Source: Meandrina meandrites (lineage: Eukaryota; Cnidaria; Anthozoa; Scleractinia; Meandrinidae). Taken from it: DNA of 64,000 nucleotides. The notes beneath the pieces are model-generated. The model did no database searches. It saw only the letters and a list, made by a program, of their open reading frames with translations, and had not been told where the DNA came from. Below, one piece after another: positions 50,030 to 62,158 of the stretch. Both the position numbers and the translations under genes were made by a program. How positions within the stretch are numbered: position 1 is the stretch's first letter; every line of letters begins with the position of its first letter. The stretch spans positions 36,669,751 to 36,733,750 of the forward strand of contig OY855903.1 of NCBI GenBank assembly GCA_963693305.1, written 5' to 3'.

Positions 50030-52970
50030 CGACTTCACTCACATGGTTGGTCGGTTGGTTGGTCCATCAGCTGTAAACATTTTGATAAGAGAAGTAAGAG
50101 TGTAGCAAGGCGGCCGTAATAAGGCTATTTTTTAAGGTTTAACAAGGAAGAGAAAAGCAAAGAAACAAAATGCGGCTGAAAATTGTGTGGAAGTTACTTG
50201 ACCGCCGAAAAAGTGGAAATTAAGAGCAACAAACGCGATGCAAAATGCAATATTTCCATGTGTTACAGGTGCTTGTAACGCATACATAGTAGATTCCTCG
50301 CATGACATAATTTCCTATTGCAAAGATAACGCCGGAATTTTCAACTACGATAAACAAGTTTATGTACCACATAATCTGGTTTCGAACTGATAATCTCTGA
50401 CTTCATAGAATGTCATCTACCGCGTTGTGCTAATCTGACATTTTTAAAAAGTTCGGGTAAAAATATTTATATAAACGCAATAGACAACCTGGGAGTCCAT
50501 TGAGCCGCTGATTATCTGCAACGACCACCGTAGGCTCACACAAATTGTCACAGCGACTGAATATCGATGTGTACTTGCGGCAAGCTAGCTAGTGAAAGTG
50601 GTGATTTACTGGCCAAATATCTTGTTTACTGCAGTGGAAGTGGCTCAATTTGCTCACCAAACGACTTGTTTTACTGGTTATACTTTCCATCCATATTGTG
50701 AATGTGTGTAGATGCTTGGCAGTGGTTTTCTTAGAAATTGGAGCTCACAGGATCAGGGGACAGACCCGCATATTTTGTTTGTGTTGATCTTCTGCTTCGC
50801 AAGTTCCATTTTACACAACACAGGTGCGCTCTGCCCATACATACTCAAAAAATGGAAATAACATGCATATATTGGTAAAAAAAATTCAGTCGTGGCTCAC
50901 AGAGCCTTTGATTTCCTACTTTTTCCTATTTTTTGGCCTGCCTCCTGTTTCGTGGTTTGCTTTTATTGTAAGGAAGACATACATTTGGTGACAGTGAACT
51001 TGGATAGTTTTGGGTTTGTAAAAAACACTTATTGTTGCTTATCATTCTCACAGTTTTAAAGGACTAATGACTTAAATAAACAATATCTTGTGAAGTATTT
51101 GTTGAAGGATGAGTTGTGCTGGTAACATAGGTGGTAACACTTGTTTTTTGTTTGTATGTTTGCCATCATGCCTATTAAATATTAAAGCATTTGGTTGTGG
51201 AACAGAGTTGCTGTTGGGAGTGTTATGATGATAGAACTCAAAGAAATCCTCCTATTTTTTCCTATTTTGGAGTGAGAATTCCTATTTATTTCCTTTTTTG
51301 GCCACTGTCATTCCTAGTTTCCTGTTTCCTAAGTGTCATTTGTCACTTGACATCCTGCAAGTTTACTTCATGCGAAAATTGGGAATTTCTAGCATAGTAA
51401 GCGTTACTAGTTGAGATTTTTTTTGGTTAATGAGGAAAGCTCCTTGCTTTTTATCTTCTTACATTCTTCACTTCTTTGTTATTGAAAGGTGACCCTTTGT
51501 CAAACTTAAAAGCAATTTCAGTAGCTTCTGCAGTGATTTCCTATACTACAGGCTAATCTATTTTAGAAAAGGAATGCCTAAAAGACTTAGAGTTAATTAA
51601 TTCAGTTGTCGTGTTTTAATTCCTTCATTAATTATGTGGTGGATCTTCTTAGAATATAAAATAGGAGACCTGCTTCCTAAAATTAGTAAGTTTTAGGTGG
51701 TTAAGTATTTAGAGGATGAACGATTGATTTTTTTTCTTGCTGCAAAAGACTAGTGGCAGAGAATGAGCAGCAGAAGATGGTTTAGCTTATGTTTTCCTTA
51801 GTTTATGGCAAACCAAGCTCATACATGCTCTTGCATGTTCATTATTGCCTCTTTTCTAACTACACCTGAACTCAGTTGGAAGGTAAATTTAAATTGTTAA
51901 GTTCCAGTTTCTTCTTGGCCTATTACTGTATTTGAGCGTTTTTATAATGTAATGTTTTTATAGTGTAAATATATGTGTATTTTTGTCTCCAATGACACTT
52001 CTTCAGAGAATAAATGTTACATTTGTTGAACAGCATGTTAAAGCATGCTAAGTAAAATTGCCTGTGACTTTCCATAATGCTAGGCTTATCAAAAAGCTGA
52101 AAATGTTTAAAATTGTTCTTCAAATTATCATGTCCAATATCTCCAATAGAAAGACAGGCTATATACAATTAGCCCTAATCATATGCCTCTTGCATCAAAC
52201 CAAGCACAATGATGCTCAAATATACTTATTTTATATACTCAACAAAATATCATGTTTTTGATTAGTCAAAAACGAATGCATAAATAGGTTATAGAGTGCA
52301 AATAGAGGTTATAGAGTATGGAAACACAGGGGAAGCGCCAAATTTGAACACCAAATTAAAAGATGGCAGACAGTCGGTTTGCTTCATCACTGTGATTCAA
52401 GGGCAATGCAGTTCACCAAAGTCTGTAAATCTGAATGTTATTTACTGACGCCAATTGAGATTTAAAAAAAAAACATTTGAAACAGAGTAGCGGACCAGTA
52501 TTCTTGCAGCTTTTAACAACCGAAATTTTGCCTTTCATTTCAGCTTGTAAGCGTATATTTTCTCAAAAACTTTTGAAAACTTTACGCTTGATTTGCCTTG
52601 TCACAACATGATATTTTTGATTGGTTCAAATAAAACGTGAGCATTTGGGAAACCATTGAAGCATTTCATGTAGTTCGCATGGCGTGCAAAGTACCGTAAC
52701 GGAGTAATTTTGTTAGGTATATAATAAATAAATAAAAAATATGAGCTTGCTCCTGCATTACGTGATTTATGGTCACTCGTGCCCATAAATCACGTAATAC
52801 ACTCGTGTTCACACGATTTCCTGTACATATACTTATAATATATACTTCGAGCTATTGGTTAGTAATAGAAATAGCACTATATAAATAAAGTGTTATTATT
52901 ATGATTATGATTATTATTTTTATTATTACTTCAACTTTGCTTTGGGATCAAGCCCGCCAAAGTGCTTGTA
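50030..52970. other. Gene-poor stretch
   Basis: No coding gene supported in ~2.9 kb. It contains the palindrome at 52756-52800. Confidence 0.4.
52756..52800. repeat. Palindrome, MITE-like
   Basis: ATTACGTGATTTATGG and CCATAAATCACGTAAT form 16 bp arms around a 10-base loop (TCACTCGTGC). Confidence 0.7.
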
Positions 52971-52999
52971 TCCAACCAACACTATTGTGCTTAAAATGA

Positions 53000-53910
53000 T
53001 GAACAGGAACTTGAGCAGATGCTCCAGACAAGGCCAATAATTTGCAAGCTTGCAGATTTTGGAGGAGCCGCTCAGCCATAAACCAGACTAACAGTGTCTG
53101 CCACATGGTGACAAGCAATATTGTCCAGGGATCTCCCGCTTATCGAGCACCGGAACTTTTCCATCAGAGCGGATCATTACTGTCCTTAGAAGACCTAAAA
53201 GCAGTGCATGTTTAGGCCCTAGGCATGCTCTTATTTGTGCTAATAAATCCAGATGTAAAGTATCCTTATCACTTAGAAATTCTCTTTCAGTTTTAGAAAG
53301 GCTAATTTCTGAAAACCAGAAGCCGGCTCACTCAGATTACTACTGCATAAAGCATGCAGTAAGTTGTCTTCATCTGCGCAAATTACATGACCATTGTATG
53401 TGTTGTAATCCCAAAGACAGGCCAGATGCAAAATATGTAGTGGATATCCTAGGCAAAGAAGCACAGGCAAACAGCGGAGATATCCCACTTAAAGTCAGCC
53501 AAGAAAGCTCAGTCAAGAGCGCAAGTTGCTCTAACATTCCTGATGATGGGACAAATGCTTGCGCATTTGTCTGTACACTTTGGTGAACTCTTGAAATGCT
53601 TAAATGAGAGGATGGCAATCAGTAAATTTGAAGATATTTCCCGCATGGCCAAGGATGTCATCATTAATTCTCCCCCAAAGTTCAACCCCTTTCGCCACTA
53701 AGGAATGTAAAGTGGTTGAAGAGCAAGACAAATTTACAGAGGAAATTCTTGGCAATAATGGCACTTACTCAGGCAGTGCTAGGGAGGAGCTAATGGCGGC
53801 CATCTTCCCCCTTACAATGGAAACAAAGATGAGGATTGCCTTCTATTCTACCATGGGATATATAGATTATTTCATGGGAAGTGTGCGCATACGGTATTTA
53901 CGCACAAGTT
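53000..53910 (+). pseudogene. Protein-kinase-like gene relic with C-terminal domain
   Basis: Kinase-fold landmarks are visible in shifting plus frames: LADFGG (DFG motif, ~53055), GSPAYRAPEL (activation-loop/APE motif, ~53132-53161), LGMLLFVLINPD, and a C-lobe-like CNPKDRPDAKYV near 53404. Further on comes IPDDGTNACAFVC (~53540), a motif of an unidentified C-terminal domain, then a degenerate tail to ~53910. Several stops and frame changes interrupt the sequence. It looks like a retro- or duplicated pseudogene of a lineage-expanded family. Confidence 0.45.
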
Positions 53911-55019
53911 GGTGAATTATGAAAGACTGCCCTGCTAAATACACTTGCTACAGGCATTGTAGGACTGCTTGATGACTGAAAACTACAAGACACGGTTTCT
54001 GCTTCACTCGCTGTAGCCAATGCTCCATGAACTTTTGCAGGAGGTTCAGTCGAGGTCGCACTCAGTATCCTTGACATGTTTTTTTGCTGTTGCTGAGAAA
54101 TGTGGCTATAATTGTTAATGCTTTGGACATTTTTGTGGCCTGAAAGCTGCAGTATGTGACTAGGAGGCATGTTAATGTCGTTTAGTTTTTGTATCTCGTG
54201 TTTTTGAGCGCTGTGATTTGTTAGTTGTTTACTGTTTGTAAGGCCTCCCTTTTCCGCCATGGTTTTCATCAAGCTGTTTAATTTGTTCTGCCCATGGCAT
54301 TTGATTTAAACCACATTTCATTTGACGAAGGACTTTTTGTGTAATTTATTCCAAGACAATATGGTGCATCAGGCTTATTCATCATGTCAGGTCGCCTTTT
54401 GGAATAAATTTTGTATACCGCAACTGGATCTCTTTCTGGTGGACGATTCGGTGCTGCAAAAGTCTTTGGTTTAACAGCTCTGACGTTACGGGGTTCAGCT
54501 TGAGTAAATTCTTTTCGTAAAGAATATTTTTCTCTACACCAGACAAAGCTTCGGCTGCATTGGGTTTCTTCCCTTTCCCGTTCTTTTTAAATACCGATTG
54601 AAACTTGAAAACAAACTTCGAAGGCTTGATGGTTCATAGTCTTGGCCATCTTTTCTTTTCACACTTACAATAAATTCACCAATGTACCAGTTGAGTTCTT
54701 CTGGTTGAATTTCTTCTAGTTTTCTTTGTTCGTTTTTCTCCAGTAGAAATGTAGTAAGTAGCTTCATGTCCCTTTGCGTTTTTGCTCGTGTTTTTGTTTT
54801 CTTGGTCGGCAATATAATCTTCCACTGGTTTATCCAAAGGTTTGAACCTACTGCCAGAACACCCAGACATAGTTGTTTCTCAGCGCGTTTTAACCTCCTG
54901 AAACTCAGTATTTGTCTAGCAATGTACTGCCAAAGAAAGGAAGCCCTGCGAACAAGAAATTTTGAGCAGTGAAAAAGCTGGCACCATCGCTTTCTGATTG
55001 GATGAAATGGGTTCCCCAC
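53898..55019 (-). pseudogene. Crypton-type tyrosine recombinase relic (DUF3504-like)
   Basis: The minus strand from 55019 shows a SAM-like core-binding domain (KTQRDMKLLTTFLLEKN, ELNWYIGEFIVSVKRKDG, YEPSSLRSLFSSFNRYL). Around 54300-54400 a further frame reads KRPDMM-type sequence, and 54272-54060 carries the catalytic end: LTNHSAQKHEIQKL, LSGHKNVQSINNYS with the candidate Tyr nucleophile. Frame changes near 54290 and stops near 54530 break it. The family (KCTD1/ZMYM-type Crypton recombinases) moves DNA by strand exchange without RNase H chemistry. Confidence 0.55.
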
Positions 55020-55155
55020 GCGTGAGAAAGTCGTTTTGCTAATGTCATTGGCTGCCGGAATACACCGATTTCATAAATGGTGGCTAGCGGTCAAACATGA
55101 AATTGAGGCGTTTTAGGATAGAACAATCAGAAAACGTAAAGAGGGAAGGCAAAAA

Positions 55156-55803
55156 ATGGCCACTGAGCTAACAGAAAACGACATTCCCGGGTCATCTTTG
55201 AATGGCAGAAAGCCACCGGGAGTAAAAAATGACGAGTTACGCTTTTGGCTTAAATGTCGGAACGATTCTGCTAAAGGGTTACGTACAAAAGCTCAACTTG
55301 TAAAGCAGCAAGTTTACAACTTTAGATCATTTGATCATTCGCAATCGATAGACATTGTAAAAAACAAAGTTATGTTTAGAGAAATAAAAATTTTGCTCTC
55401 TTCTTCCTTTTTTTGCCAACGTGTGTATTGGAGTCGAAGAATATATCAGTCAGGAAAGGACAGTTCTCTTGTCGATCCGGTTCCAAATTTCCTGTTCACA
55501 AAGCGAAAACATTCCAAGCAGGGTGCGAGTTTTAATGTTGTTGTTTCGAGTGCTGGTGATGTTCCAATGCAAAAGATAAAATTTCCCGAATGTGGTTAGG
55601 GCACACAGTTTTTCAAAATGCTGCTTTTCACAAAGGCAGAGATGAACAACTACATTGAGAACAGTGGAAACCTGCTGAGAAGCAGCCACCACTCTGTCTC
55701 AACCAGCTGGAGGAAGGCGAAAACATTCCTGGAGGATGAGTATCTGACAAACGTAGAATGCATGAGCAACCTGGAGGGAAAACTTCTTCTCTACTATTAT
55801 TAA
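55156..55803 (+). pseudogene. N-terminal exons of SAP/SWIM-YqaJ-type gene
   Basis: From ATG 55156 the product has GRKPPGVKNDELRFWLKCR...GLRTKAQLV, a SAP-like motif, followed by a probable intron (donor near 55306, acceptor ~55449) and then GKDSSLVDPVPNFLFTKRK. A third piece at 55618-55803 (MNNYIENSG, TSWRKAKTFLEDEYL) resembles the start of the SWIM region of this family. The remaining C-terminal nuclease is missing, so the gene is truncated. Confidence 0.45.
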
Positions 55804-56376
55804 CATTTTATTGATTTTGCTGCTGCTGAAATGTTGTAGACATTATAATGGGCAAGGGCATAGCAAAGCCTGGCTATGATTTATGTTTTCATCTCTTACA
55901 TGTGTTGACTTCACAGATACACTCTCAATAATTTATTTTAAGTCAATGTTGGCATTTAACCACAAACCCAGCCCCAATAGACCTCAGCATTAAGTTATCT
56001 TTATTATATCATTCAGTGTAATTATTCTTACTATTAAAAAGAAAAACTGAAATGGCAAGTTAAGATGTAAATCCACATTCAAAAATATATGCCAGTCAGT
56101 AAGGAAAATATCTATGTTGAGCATTTGATAGAGAAGACTGTCTGAGGAGGTTAATGGTGACTCAAGAAAGGTAGCTCTGGCCACCTCATTAACCTATATA
56201 AACACTACCAGTCAAAGTGCTAGCATCATACAATTGTGATTAAACAATTATGATATTGTTTCAAATTTAAGTGTTATACAACTGACTGAAATTGTACAGT
56301 CTTTATCAGAAAGTTTCCAAAGGAATTCAAACCCATCCTGCCTACCTATTATTCTGATAAAATGGGGTCTTCGACA

Positions 56377-57291
56377 TTACCGAAGAAAACCACAAACTGT
56401 CCACATTTGGTTTAAGATAGGAAATAGGGAGAGGGGTATTATTCGGTCCCAAATGTGGAAATTTTTAATTTTGTTAATGGCTCGCTCGACATGAATACGT
56501 AAGGCAGTAATGACTTGTGTCTTGACAACATTTTCTGGTGGCATTTGATCATAATGACCAACAAATGGAGGAATGTTCAATGAGACACCCAGCAGAAGTA
56601 AACCTTCAATGGTGAAACCTTTCATGATTGAAAATAAAATAAAACGTTACTCTGGTTTAAAAATATGAAAATGTTCGTAAAATTTTTGTAAAAGTCCCAA
56701 CGTTTCGGCTGAAACTTCAGCCTTCATCAGGGGAAAGTGAAAAGGAATTCATTAAAAAGCACGTTCTTATACTATGCAAATCAGCAACTCGGAGCTAATT
56801 ATGTTCTGTCCCTTAAGGCTAAATTTAAAAACTCCTGCGGCAAATGCATGTGCCATCATCACGGTTCAGCGGATTCCTACAAGTATTGATTTCCCATGCT
56901 TCTAAAATGCGTCTGTTGTGCCAATTTGTGCTTGTACGTGGGATCTTTGCAGATTCCCAGGGGATGTCAGCCATTACACTATTGCCATCATCAAAAGGTA
57001 AGTCTAGAATCCCACTTCCTTCAACAATTTCTCTGTCAGAAATATTTCCACTGTACAGCTGACTCAGAAAGGTTATTGCCCCTGAAGGTGCAATTCCAAC
57101 CAGACCTTTGACTGTAGTATGATTTTTGTAGGAGCTGAATAGCCTACTATTTAGTGACAGGCTACTTGGCATTTGACACTAATTCTGTACAGTCAAGAGT
57201 GACTCTTCTCTTGGGGTATTTTGCTTTAAAGTCTTCTGGCATGGTTTTATCAATTTCATCACTTGTAGGCCAAATGTTAATAGTACCAAAA
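56377..57291 (-). pseudogene. DDE_Tnp_4 transposase, split by a retroelement
   Basis: The minus strand reads KRRVTLDCTEL (first Asp) near 57210, a frameshift ~57172, then PSSLSLNSRLFSSYKNHTTV, ISDREIVEGSGIL and SVMAD up to ~56969. After the insertion comes KGFTIEGLLLLGVSLNIPPF...LRIHVERAINKIKNF at 56625-56377 (final Glu in HVERAI). The missing junction is exactly the MADKGF position of the family, so the insertion lies inside the catalytic domain. Confidence 0.65.
56626..56968 (-). mobile_element. Penelope-like element 3' fragment
   Basis: The minus strand reads IPWESAKIPRTSTNWHNRRI, LEAWEINT and LNRDDG, the C-terminal end of Penelope-like elements (GIY-YIG side), then a stop and a non-coding tail toward 56626. 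It is 5' truncated and sits inside the transposase. Confidence 0.45.
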
Positions 57292-57292
57292 C

Positions 57293-57484
57293 CTAGATAC
57301 ATAAAATTAAAACTTCTTGCAGTTGTTCTTTTAATGATTCATACGAATCCGGTCGTGATTCTTCCATCGTTTCAATAGGCCAATCACAAGATTCACAAAA
57401 TGAAGTAACGGATTCTTCATCCATCTCTTGGTCTTCGCTCAGAGATTCTTCCAAACCTTGCATTTTAGTGCGAGTTGTTGACAT
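57293..57484 (-). CDS. Possible N-terminal part of the ISL2EU transposase
   Basis: ATG 57484 begins a 63-codon acidic frame (SEDQEMDEES) that ends just before the transposase core begins at 57291. Probably its N-terminal exon, with frame loss between. Weak evidence. Confidence 0.3.
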   Translation of the reverse strand: MSTTRTKMQGLEESLSEDQEMDEESVTSFCESCDWPIETMEESRPDSYESLKEQLQEVLILCI

Positions 57485-57964
57485 TGTTCCTACAGTCGGT
57501 GGTGGGCGCTTTTGAGAAAGTGCACCATGGAAACCTCGAGGGACATGCTCCTTCGTTTAAAGCCATCTTTTTACCTCCAATTCGTTTCTTGATGTCACTC
57601 TCGTAAAAATGAATTGAACATACCTTTGTTGTCCCTGAGGGCTAAAATGTGGGCCAACATCTCGCCGTATTTTTACTAGCCATTGCTGCTGAAGTTTTTG
57701 ATCATTCGGCAGGCCAAAAAATCCAACTTGATTCCCTATTCGATTTTGAACTCGTATTGAGTTCAATTATTTTAAAATTGAACGAGAAAAATGAAATAAA
57801 TGCCTTGTTAAAAAAATAGCTTCAAAACTTTATAAAAATGAACAAATTCCCCAAATCACTTATTACACGAAAGTTCTTTATCCTAAAACGCCTCATTTTC
57901 ATGACTAGGTAACCAGTTTTTTACCATGCATCTGCCATTTATGAAATTGGTGTATTACCGAACA

Positions 57965-59570
57965 GGTTTTTCAACAGCTCAATTTTGTCTGCAAATCTCA
58001 GTATGTATGAAATAAACATGTTAACGATAGCATGGGCACTTGGAAAGCTGTTCATTAGGGACAGGCCTGTCATGCCTGGAGAGCAGTTAGCAGTTAGCAG
58101 TTAGAGCTGTGTTTGTGGGTCTGGAGACGACTCCGGCTAGGTGTGATAAAAAAATGCATGGGTTGGTAGCGCGAGCACCAACAAATTTTTATTTTCTAGC
58201 TCTGATGAAGGTAAACAGAAGTCACCGAAAATTTAGAAACAAAAACAGATTGGCTTAAAATTCTTTTTATTGTAAAAGCAAATAAGTAACGTAATCAAAT
58301 AACATTAATGGATGTAGTTCTGCCTTCATGTTAATGGCTTTTTGCATGTGTTTTCGCTATTCCCCATTCAAAAACACAAGAAAGTTTTTTCGAAATATTT
58401 TCCTGAACAGTACCAAGTAAAACAAAACAATATCCTTGACATAAAAAGGCGAGCGAAATAAATTCTGCAACATAGAACAAGCGGATATGTTTGGACTGAC
58501 AAAGCCTACTGTTTAAATGCATTGACGTTAAGTCAAATACAACAAAACACTACAAAGTGTTGTGTCTCTCAGGGTGGTGGTTGACACATCACTTGCAGGT
58601 GGGTGATCTTCTCTCCACAATTTAGGTATCTTTTCAGCAACCCACATAGCCAATGAACAGAATATGCTCTCAAGGCAAGTCTCCAGGTGGCTCCTTTCCA
58701 AAACCTTAAGTTTTTGTGTCGTTGTTGTCGTAAACATTTCAAAGCAACTGCTAGTTCAATGGCTGTCATGCAAAGGGTACTATGTCCACATAGTTGACAA
58801 CAAAACTTGCTCTAAAAGGGAAAAGCTTGAAACCAAACTAAATTAAAGATGCCATTGAAGTGTAAATGAGAAGAATCGAGTCACTAGAAAGGCAAGTAAA
58901 CATGCGGATGGCACTTTTCAAAGCTTTAATAAACAAACATTAAAACTCTTTGCAATTTAATATTGTAATAACATTTGATTGCTTCGTTTCCATTTTAAGT
59001 ATAAAATCTTGCATATGTTCCAGTTTAATCAATTGCTCAGGTAACTTTCTAAGTCAGGGGGTTGTAGTCCAAAATGTGCAGATGTTACACTACCATACAA
59101 ACAGGCACGGCAGTTGATAAGAGGAGAACCAACCACATAATGTTTACCAAAAGGTTACAATAGCATTTTAATATTTTTACTGAAGTGTAAAAATATGAGA
59201 AACAAAACAAGCCACTTTAGTGTAGCTACATTTATTACGTGCATTGGCAAAGAAGCACTCGACGTCCACAGTGGCCTCACATTTCAAATTGACAAGAAAA
59301 CAGACTAAAAAAGGTCGTCAAACTCTGTCAAAATCACTACATAGGGAAAACAAACATTATTTACGAGCGATATAAATTCAATAACCGCTTGCAAGAACAA
59401 GCAGAATTGATTGACACATCACCACGCTTACAGTGCTCGCCTCGTTTGGAACCTTGAAAGAGGATTTTCTCAGCAATCGAATCCTTTGTGGTGTCCATGA
59501 TAAAGGCATATGAAGAAAATTACTCCAAGAATCTGGTTTAATGCTGTCAAAATGTGTCGACATATGTCAG
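57965..59570. other. Gene-poor stretch
   Basis: No coding gene supported; AT-rich with scattered short open frames. Confidence 0.4.
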
Positions 59571-59589
59571 GCGAATAAAGCTACTGCAG

Positions 59590-60453
59590 CACAACTAAAA
59601 GACATGGCACCGGGCCAAACTAAGGAAGAAGAAGCGAACACAGTTAACCAGAAGGAAGATTGGAAGAAGCCAAAAGTACCGAAGGACGTACAGCAGGAAA
59701 GGTCCTAAACATCAGCTAATCGCAGAATGTAAGTTCTTTGGTCGGAAGCACAAGCCAAAAAGGGACAAATGCCCTGCATATAGTCAAACTGGTTCTGCAT
59801 GTCGAAAAGCGAATCACTTTGCAGCCAACTGTTCTAAGAATTCTCCAAGTGGATCAAAAAAGAAGCGTTCTCAGCGACCTAATTGCAAGAAAGTGCACCA
59901 GCCCGATGACATCACAGAGCTCGCTTGTTCTTCAGAGGAAGAGATCCTGTCCGTGTCTTTGGATCACACTGCAAACATGGTGTTGTCAAATACAAGTAAG
60001 TTCCAAGTGTCTATTTAGAGCATGTGTTTGCACCGTCATGTATTACCTCGATTTCATATATTAAAATCAGAGTTGTAGTTTCAACAGCCATGTTGAACGT
60101 GTTCATATTCTTTGAATACCAAAGCATAACATGGTGTCAGAAACCAGAGAATAATGAATCAACTCCCACCACCAAAGCTGCTATCATTCAAGGGAAATGT
60201 TGCAGAGAATTGGAGATGTTGGATTCAGCAGTTCAGGCTTTTTCTCAATGTGACAGGCTCTGACAAGAAACCAACAAAAGTACAGTGTTCGACCTTGTTA
60301 ACAGTTGCTGGAGAGGAGGCGTTGAAAATCTTTAATACATTCGGTCTCAGCAAGGAAGACAAGGTTAAGATAGATGTCATGATCAAGAAATTTGAAGATG
60401 AGTTGAAAGAAAGGTATAAGGGGGCTGAAAATGAGCATCAATGTCACTTTTGA
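59590..60453 (+). pseudogene. LTR-retrotransposon gag debris, out of order
   Basis: A CCHC-type knuckle (ECKFFGRKHKPKRDKCPAYS region, 59725-59830; a second one ends HFAANC) occurs upstream of ATG 60154. That frame reads a gag N-terminal part (MNQLPPPKLLSFKGN, WIQQFRLFL, TVAGEEALKIFNTF). In an intact gag the knuckle follows this part, so the two pieces are rearranged or come from different copies. The first piece has multiple frame breaks. Confidence 0.5.
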
Positions 60454-60574
60454 ATCCCCATCATCGTCAGTTGACCCTTGCTATTCAGAACATGGAGAAA
60501 AAATCACTAGAATTAATTGGTTTCAAAGGCAGTATTCTGATGTTTTCCGTTCCACCATTGTTAATCCATCCCCA

Positions 60575-62075
60575 TTAACCCATTGGTGCCTGTGCCGCCC
60601 GTAACCACCCATGTGAAAACCACCCCTGAAATGCCTGTGCCACCCATAACCGCCTGAAAAAAGCACATGGTGACAAATGCTCATTCCCTCCCTCCCTGGA
60701 GACTTTCTCCTATGTTCTATGGATAATAAGGGCAAATAAGCCAATGAGAATCCGTTTTCTGCGCATATTTTTAGAGAACTCTAAGGGTCCTAGAGAGAAG
60801 GTTTTTCGTCATGCATTCAAAATGTAGAAGATTATCACTGCTCTTGTTTACAAACTTTCATGTCCTTGTTTTTCATTCGGAACACAGAAAATTCCCTCTT
60901 TGGGGCTAAAAATTAAAAGAAGAAACACCGACCAATTTTTAAGTGGTTCTAAAATGGAAATCATGAAGTACAGAGTGCTTAAACCTCCTTGAGGACGGTT
61001 TCCAAGACCGCAAAGACACAGTGTCATGGCGCTTTGAAATGTGTTTTGAATACAAATCACGGACCAACACACAAACTTAATGCGGCTTCTCAAGACTTTT
61101 GAAAACAAAAATGGTAATGTACAGTAGTGCTTTGAATATGGATTGAATTTTTAGAAGAATCGGCAAAGCCATTGGGTGAACAACTGACTGCAAAAGCTTT
61201 AGCTTGAACATGTGAAAAATTAATTCTTGATGCACAATTACACGGCTTTACATTTTTTTTTGATATTTTGACGCTTTTGAATACATTTCTTGGATTTATC
61301 CTTAATAAAATTTAATTCAAAATAAATTTTCTTTCAAGTTTCTTTCATTTATCAATCTTTAGTTCAGAATTTGGCCTTTTGAAGCGAACAGATTTGACAC
61401 GCACGTGTTGTTATCTGATACGCATCATTTTGCCGAGACTTGCTTCAGTTGTATATTTAGGCGCTTTATTTTGAGTTGTGTTTATAGCTTTAGAAACTTA
61501 CTACAGTGCTTCAGAAAATACAAAGGAATATGTTTATTAACATTAAAAGTAAAGGAAAGCGTTGCAAGTGTTCATTTAGTGGTAAGAATTCTGTAGTTTT
61601 GTCAGCGATTTTCCCTGTTTCATGCCGTCGTGATATGTAAATATTTTTGTCATCTCAAAGTACCGCTTTTCTGCAACAAGAAAATACCTTTGTACTATTG
61701 AATTAATGGCAGTGTCAGTTTTACAGAATTAAAACTTAACTTTCCAGAGCATTTTACCATATTTTTTAGACTTTGCTCAAAGTCTGTGTGTTTTTGCGAG
61801 CTCCTAAAATCACGCGCGGAGGTGAATAAAATTTTGTCGCTGTCTTGAAGTTTGGTTTGGGATCAATTTATCAAGGCTGATAAACTCTTCAATTCATAAA
61901 TTAGTCTTTCAACATGTCTAGTTGCAATAAAAGTTTACTTCAGAAACTAATTATTTGTCTGGGTTTACTGCGCATATGGTTTATGTTTTCCACTCATACG
62001 TTTGCATTGAATGCCATAAAAGAGCATATTTAGGGGTGGGTGCGTGCTAAAAACCTCCAGGCATCAATGGGTTAA
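60575..62075. mobile_element. Non-autonomous piggyBac-type element (1,493 bp)
   Basis: CCCATTGGTGCCTG at 60579 and the complement (CAGGCATCAATGGG) ending at 62071 are the terminal repeats. TTAA flanks both sides (60575-60578 and 62072-62075). TTAA target duplications with CCC termini are hallmarks of piggyBac. No transposase frame exists inside. Confidence 0.75.
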
Positions 62076-62158
62076 AACCGGGGCAAAAAGCAAAAGTGAT
62101 TTGGGGTAAAACCAAAAACGAGGTAGCGGCAGTTGTTGCTTGTTACCTGCTCAATTAG

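Larger units (their letters stand above)
55055..57960. mobile_element. ISL2EU-type DNA transposon, decayed
   Basis: The ends are inverted repeats: GGAATACACCGATTTCATAA from ~55057 matches the complement of 57936-57959 (GGTAATACACC...TTTCATAAATGG), and a second block GAGGCGTTTTAGGATA (55108) mirrors 57879-57894. Inside are a plus-strand SAP/YqaJ-type gene start and a minus-strand DDE_Tnp_4 transposase, the gene pair known for ISL2EU elements. A Penelope fragment is inserted in the transposase. Confidence 0.65.
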
